Assembly (NCBI GenBank): GCA_017617445.1
Contig: JAFZWE010000005.1
Coordinates: 1-44,970 of the forward strand
Direction of reading: 5' to 3'
DNA: 44,970 bases
Origin: Bacteroidales bacterium
GTDB taxonomy: Bacteria; Bacteroidota; Bacteroidia; Bacteroidales; WCHB1-69
Of this stretch, positions 42,768 to 44,970 are shown piece by piece (position 1 is the first letter of the stretch; the number at the start of each line of letters is the position of its first letter). Under the pieces are notes generated by a model. That model was not told the origin of the DNA. It was given only the letters and a program-made list of their open reading frames with translations, and did not search any database. A program made the translations under genes and the position numbers.

Positions 42768-43595
42768 ATGAGAAAGACACTGCTGCTTGCATTTTTATTG
42801 CTGGGGCTTATGCTGGGGCACTCCCAGTCGTTGCTCTGGAAAGTTTCCGGAAACGGCCTTGACAAACCCTCCTACCTTTACGGGAGTATTCACATTCAGG
42901 ACAACCGCGTTTTCTCATTTGACACCACCGTCATCACCACCCTGCTCTCCTGCGAGGCATTCGCCATGGAAATACTGATGGATGAAATTGATCCCAAAAC
43001 ATTGAAAAACAGCATGTACATGCCCAAAGGAAAATTGCTTTCCGACATGATGTCAACAGAAGATTTTGCCAAACTGGATTCCATTTGCAAAAAAGATGTC
43101 GGGGTGTCAGCCTACTTGATGAACACCATGAAACCGTTTTTTGTCAGCAGTGCCATCACCCAATCAAAAATAGCCCAAGACCAGCAAGATGCATTGGACA
43201 TTTTCCTATTGAAAAAGGCAAGAGAGGCTGGAAAACTGTGCTACGGGGTAGAAAAATATGAGACACAGATTGCCGCCATTGACGCCATCAGTTTGAAGGA
43301 ACAGCTGAAAATGCTTAGCAGCAGCCTGAACGGGACAGAAGAAGAGACCGAACAGTTTGACGATCTTCTCAATGCCTATCTCTCTTTCAATTTAGATACC
43401 ATGCTGATATTGAGCAATGATCCAAGTATGCCAAAAAAATTCAACAAGGTATTTTTGATAGACCGGAATGTGGGAATGGCTGACAATTTTGAAAAAATAG
43501 CGCGTGAACACACCCTGTTCTGTGTGGTGGGCGCCGCGCACCTCGGAGGAACCAAAGGAGTGATTGCCCTCCTGCGGAAAAAGGCTTTACCGTAG
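42768..43595 (+). CDS. TraB/GumN (TIKI-like) family protein
   Basis: The 275-residue protein has a signal peptide (1-20, ending HSQ). The family marks are YLYGSIHI (GSIH at 39-42), CEAFAMEILMDE further on, and VVGAAHLGG near the C terminus (GAAH at 255-258). In animal TIKI proteins the matching GxxH and Glu residues build a metalloprotease site; activity in bacterial members is not proven. It is the last gene of the peptidase-gldFG-DUF4340 run. About 100 bp separate it from the next gene. Confidence 0.88.
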   Translation: MRKTLLLAFLLLGLMLGHSQSLLWKVSGNGLDKPSYLYGSIHIQDNRVFSFDTTVITTLLSCEAFAMEILMDEIDPKTLKNSMYMPKGKLLSDMMSTEDFAKLDSICKKDVGVSAYLMNTMKPFFVSSAITQSKIAQDQQDALDIFLLKKAREAGKLCYGVEKYETQIAAIDAISLKEQLKMLSSSLNGTEEETEQFDDLLNAYLSFNLDTMLILSNDPSMPKKFNKVFLIDRNVGMADNFEKIAREHTLFCVVGAAHLGGTKGVIALLRKKALP

Positions 43596-43693
43596 AGCCT
43601 GTATTCTTTCAATGGAAAAATTAATTTTTTTGCAGCACATTTAAAAAATTTGCGTCATAAGATTTACGAATATTCATTAAAAAAACAATCAAT

Positions 43694-44140
43694 ATGAAAA
43701 AAATCAGTTTCCTTTTCTTAATGATCTGCTTTGTCATGAGTGCCTTTGCACAGCAAAACATCCAATCCATCGCGTATGAAGGCTTGATAGCCAAAGCCAT
43801 CAGTCAGGAAGAATTCAACAAATTGAAAGCAGAGGCGCCCTCCAAACTGGCCGACCTCTATCTTGACCTGACCCATTTCTGCTATGTATCCGACCAGGTT
43901 CCCGCTGGCAGCCGCAACCTCGGCGACTACTGCGACTATGTCTCCCCTGGCCAGACCTGTGACAATGCCGCAAGCATTGTCAGCAGCCGCCAGTTCAACC
44001 ACCGTAAATATGCCATTCCCACAGATGAAGTGGTTTACAATGTCCTGAACATCGGCAATACCGGCTACTACGTAGTGATCCTTCCCACTCCAGAACGTAC
44101 AAAGAAAATACGTGAGGGGATGAAGAAATTCGGTTTCTAA
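43694..44140 (+). CDS. Secreted protein of unknown function
   Basis: The 148-residue protein has a signal peptide (1-19, ending SAFAQ). The mature part holds four Cys residues, in FCYVSDQ, DYCDYVSPGQTCDN and nearby, which may form disulfide bonds. It ends RTKKIREGMKKFGF. I do not recognise a family. It lies upstream of another secreted-protein gene with a similar signal peptide start (MKKI). Confidence 0.65.
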   Translation: MKKISFLFLMICFVMSAFAQQNIQSIAYEGLIAKAISQEEFNKLKAEAPSKLADLYLDLTHFCYVSDQVPAGSRNLGDYCDYVSPGQTCDNAASIVSSRQFNHRKYAIPTDEVVYNVLNIGNTGYYVVILPTPERTKKIREGMKKFGF

Positions 44141-44190
44141 TTCCGTTTTTGAAAAAATCATCAATGTAAAACCATTAAATAAAAACCAAT

Positions 44191-44970
44191 ATGAAAAAAA
44201 TAGCCTTAACTATCGTGTTGTGTTTGTTCGGACTTCTTTCTTTCGCACAAACCTACAACATGGGCGGATCCCAGACGGACATCACCACGTGCAGCGGCAC
44301 CGTCTATGATATCGGCGGCAGCACCGGTGGCTACGGCGCCGGACGCAACGACTGGCTGACTATCCACCCCAACAGTGGCGTGGTCACCATCCGCTTCATG
44401 GCCATGGACATCGCAGAAACCGACACACTGTACATCTATAACGGAACGGACCCCAACAATGACTCCATTCCGCTGATGATCGGTTCCGCAGCTTCCAACT
44501 GGGTGAACAACAGCAACCAGATTCAGCTGGGCGACCAAGAGGCCTCCGCCACCGTCCAAAACCCCACCGGCGCACTGACCCTGCACTTCGTCTCCGCAGC
44601 CAACTCCACAGGCGGTGACGGATTCGAACTGCTCATCACCTGCTCCGAGCCATGCCAGCGCATCCACGCCAACATCGACTTCGCCAACAGCGTGCCCACC
44701 CCGCACTTCGACACCGACCTCAACGACGGGTACTACTATATCGACTTCTGTCCCAATGATACCATCCACCTCGTCTGCTACGGCACCTATCCCGACAACG
44801 ACTTCAGCTACCATCAGGACGATGCCACCACCACCTTCAACTGGAGCACCGGCCAGAGCGGCCTGGGGATGACCAGCATCAGCAACGTGTTTCCTGAAGG
44901 GCAGGGCTACGACCTCACCCTTACCTTGTCGGACGTGCACAACGGTGTGGTCTGCCCGGCCCAGACCCCG
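44191..44970 (+). CDS. Secreted CUB-like domain protein, 3' truncated by window end
   Basis: The frame from ATG 44191 is open to the last base, giving 260 residues of a longer protein. A signal peptide (1-20, ending LSFAQ) is followed by a CUB-like domain (about 26-145): TCSGTVYDIGGSTGGYG, TIRFMAMDIAETDTLYIYNG and LHFVSAANSTGGDGFELLITC. A second domain then begins (HANIDFANSVPTP, HLVCYGTYPDNDF), which looks PKD-like. Proteins of this build in Bacteroidota are often very large T9SS cargo or gliding-associated proteins; whether a sorting domain is present lies outside the window. Confidence 0.75.
   Translation, partial: MKKIALTIVLCLFGLLSFAQTYNMGGSQTDITTCSGTVYDIGGSTGGYGAGRNDWLTIHPNSGVVTIRFMAMDIAETDTLYIYNGTDPNNDSIPLMIGSAASNWVNNSNQIQLGDQEASATVQNPTGALTLHFVSAANSTGGDGFELLITCSEPCQRIHANIDFANSVPTPHFDTDLNDGYYYIDFCPNDTIHLVCYGTYPDNDFSYHQDDATTTFNWSTGQSGLGMTSISNVFPEGQGYDLTLTLSDVHNGVVCPAQTP

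Overview
This window is chromosomal DNA from a member of the Bacteroidota, most likely an uncultured anaerobic Bacteroidales. The main evidence is the type IX secretion (T9SS) protein PorZ, several secreted proteins with a T9SS C-terminal sorting domain, GldF/GldG, the small Bacteroidota-specific DUF4295 protein beside ribosomal protein L33, a FISUMP-domain protein, DUF349 and DUF4292 proteins, and methylmalonyl-CoA mutase small subunit. Promoters also fit the phylum: TAnnTTTG -7 boxes, in two cases with a TTTG -33 box 18-19 nt upstream. No rRNA, tRNA, CRISPR array, transposase or phage gene was seen. Both window ends cut through a gene.

Layout. (1) 1-9.7 kb is mostly minus strand: DRTGG protein, PHP protein, a restriction-modification pair, an HATPase, a beta-helix T9SS cargo protein, rbfA, a LolC/E-type permease and porZ, with a YgjP-type metallopeptidase converging from the left edge. 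DRTGG, PHP and HATPase look like one accessory operon, usually met near [FeFe]-hydrogenases, that has been split by an AT-rich m4C-type methyltransferase plus MvaI/BcnI-type endonuclease flanked by a 15-nt inverted repeat. (2) 9.8-10.1 kb has no gene and carries a cluster of REP-like hairpins. (3) 10.3-19.4 kb is plus strand: rpmH, a SurA-like isomerase, a MoxR ATPase, DNA polymerase III delta', a Nudix hydrolase, an outer-membrane barrel protein, an acyltransferase, a WG-repeat protein and an M20 dipeptidase. (4) 19.4-23.2 kb is a minus-strand block of secreted proteins plus a candidate structured RNA. It is bracketed by an exact 30-bp direct repeat whose left copy is the 3' end of the dipeptidase gene. 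(5) 23.8-28.3 kb is plus strand: a TlyA-type rRNA methyltransferase, a glycosyltransferase/membrane-protein pair, a DUF4292 protein, rpmG and DUF4295. (6) 28.4-35 kb: fabD and rlmN diverge from back-to-back promoters, and a DUF349 / THUMP-like methyltransferase / metallophosphoesterase operon runs on the minus strand. (7) 35-45 kb is plus strand: mutA without mutB, then a tight operon of secreted zincin peptidase, gldF, gldG, DUF4340 protein and TraB/GumN protein, followed by two secreted proteins, the last one truncated by the window end.

Most genes serve housekeeping or the cell envelope: ribosome biogenesis (rbfA, rlmN, tlyA, L33, L34), outer-membrane and lipoprotein biogenesis (SurA-like, LolC/E-like, DUF4292), T9SS (porZ, cargo) and lipid synthesis (fabD, acyltransferase). 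The least explained parts are the candidate ncRNA at about 22.80-23.07 kb, the 30-bp repeat around its block, the REP-like cluster, the restriction-modification insertion, and the peptidase-gldFG-DUF4340-TraB operon.
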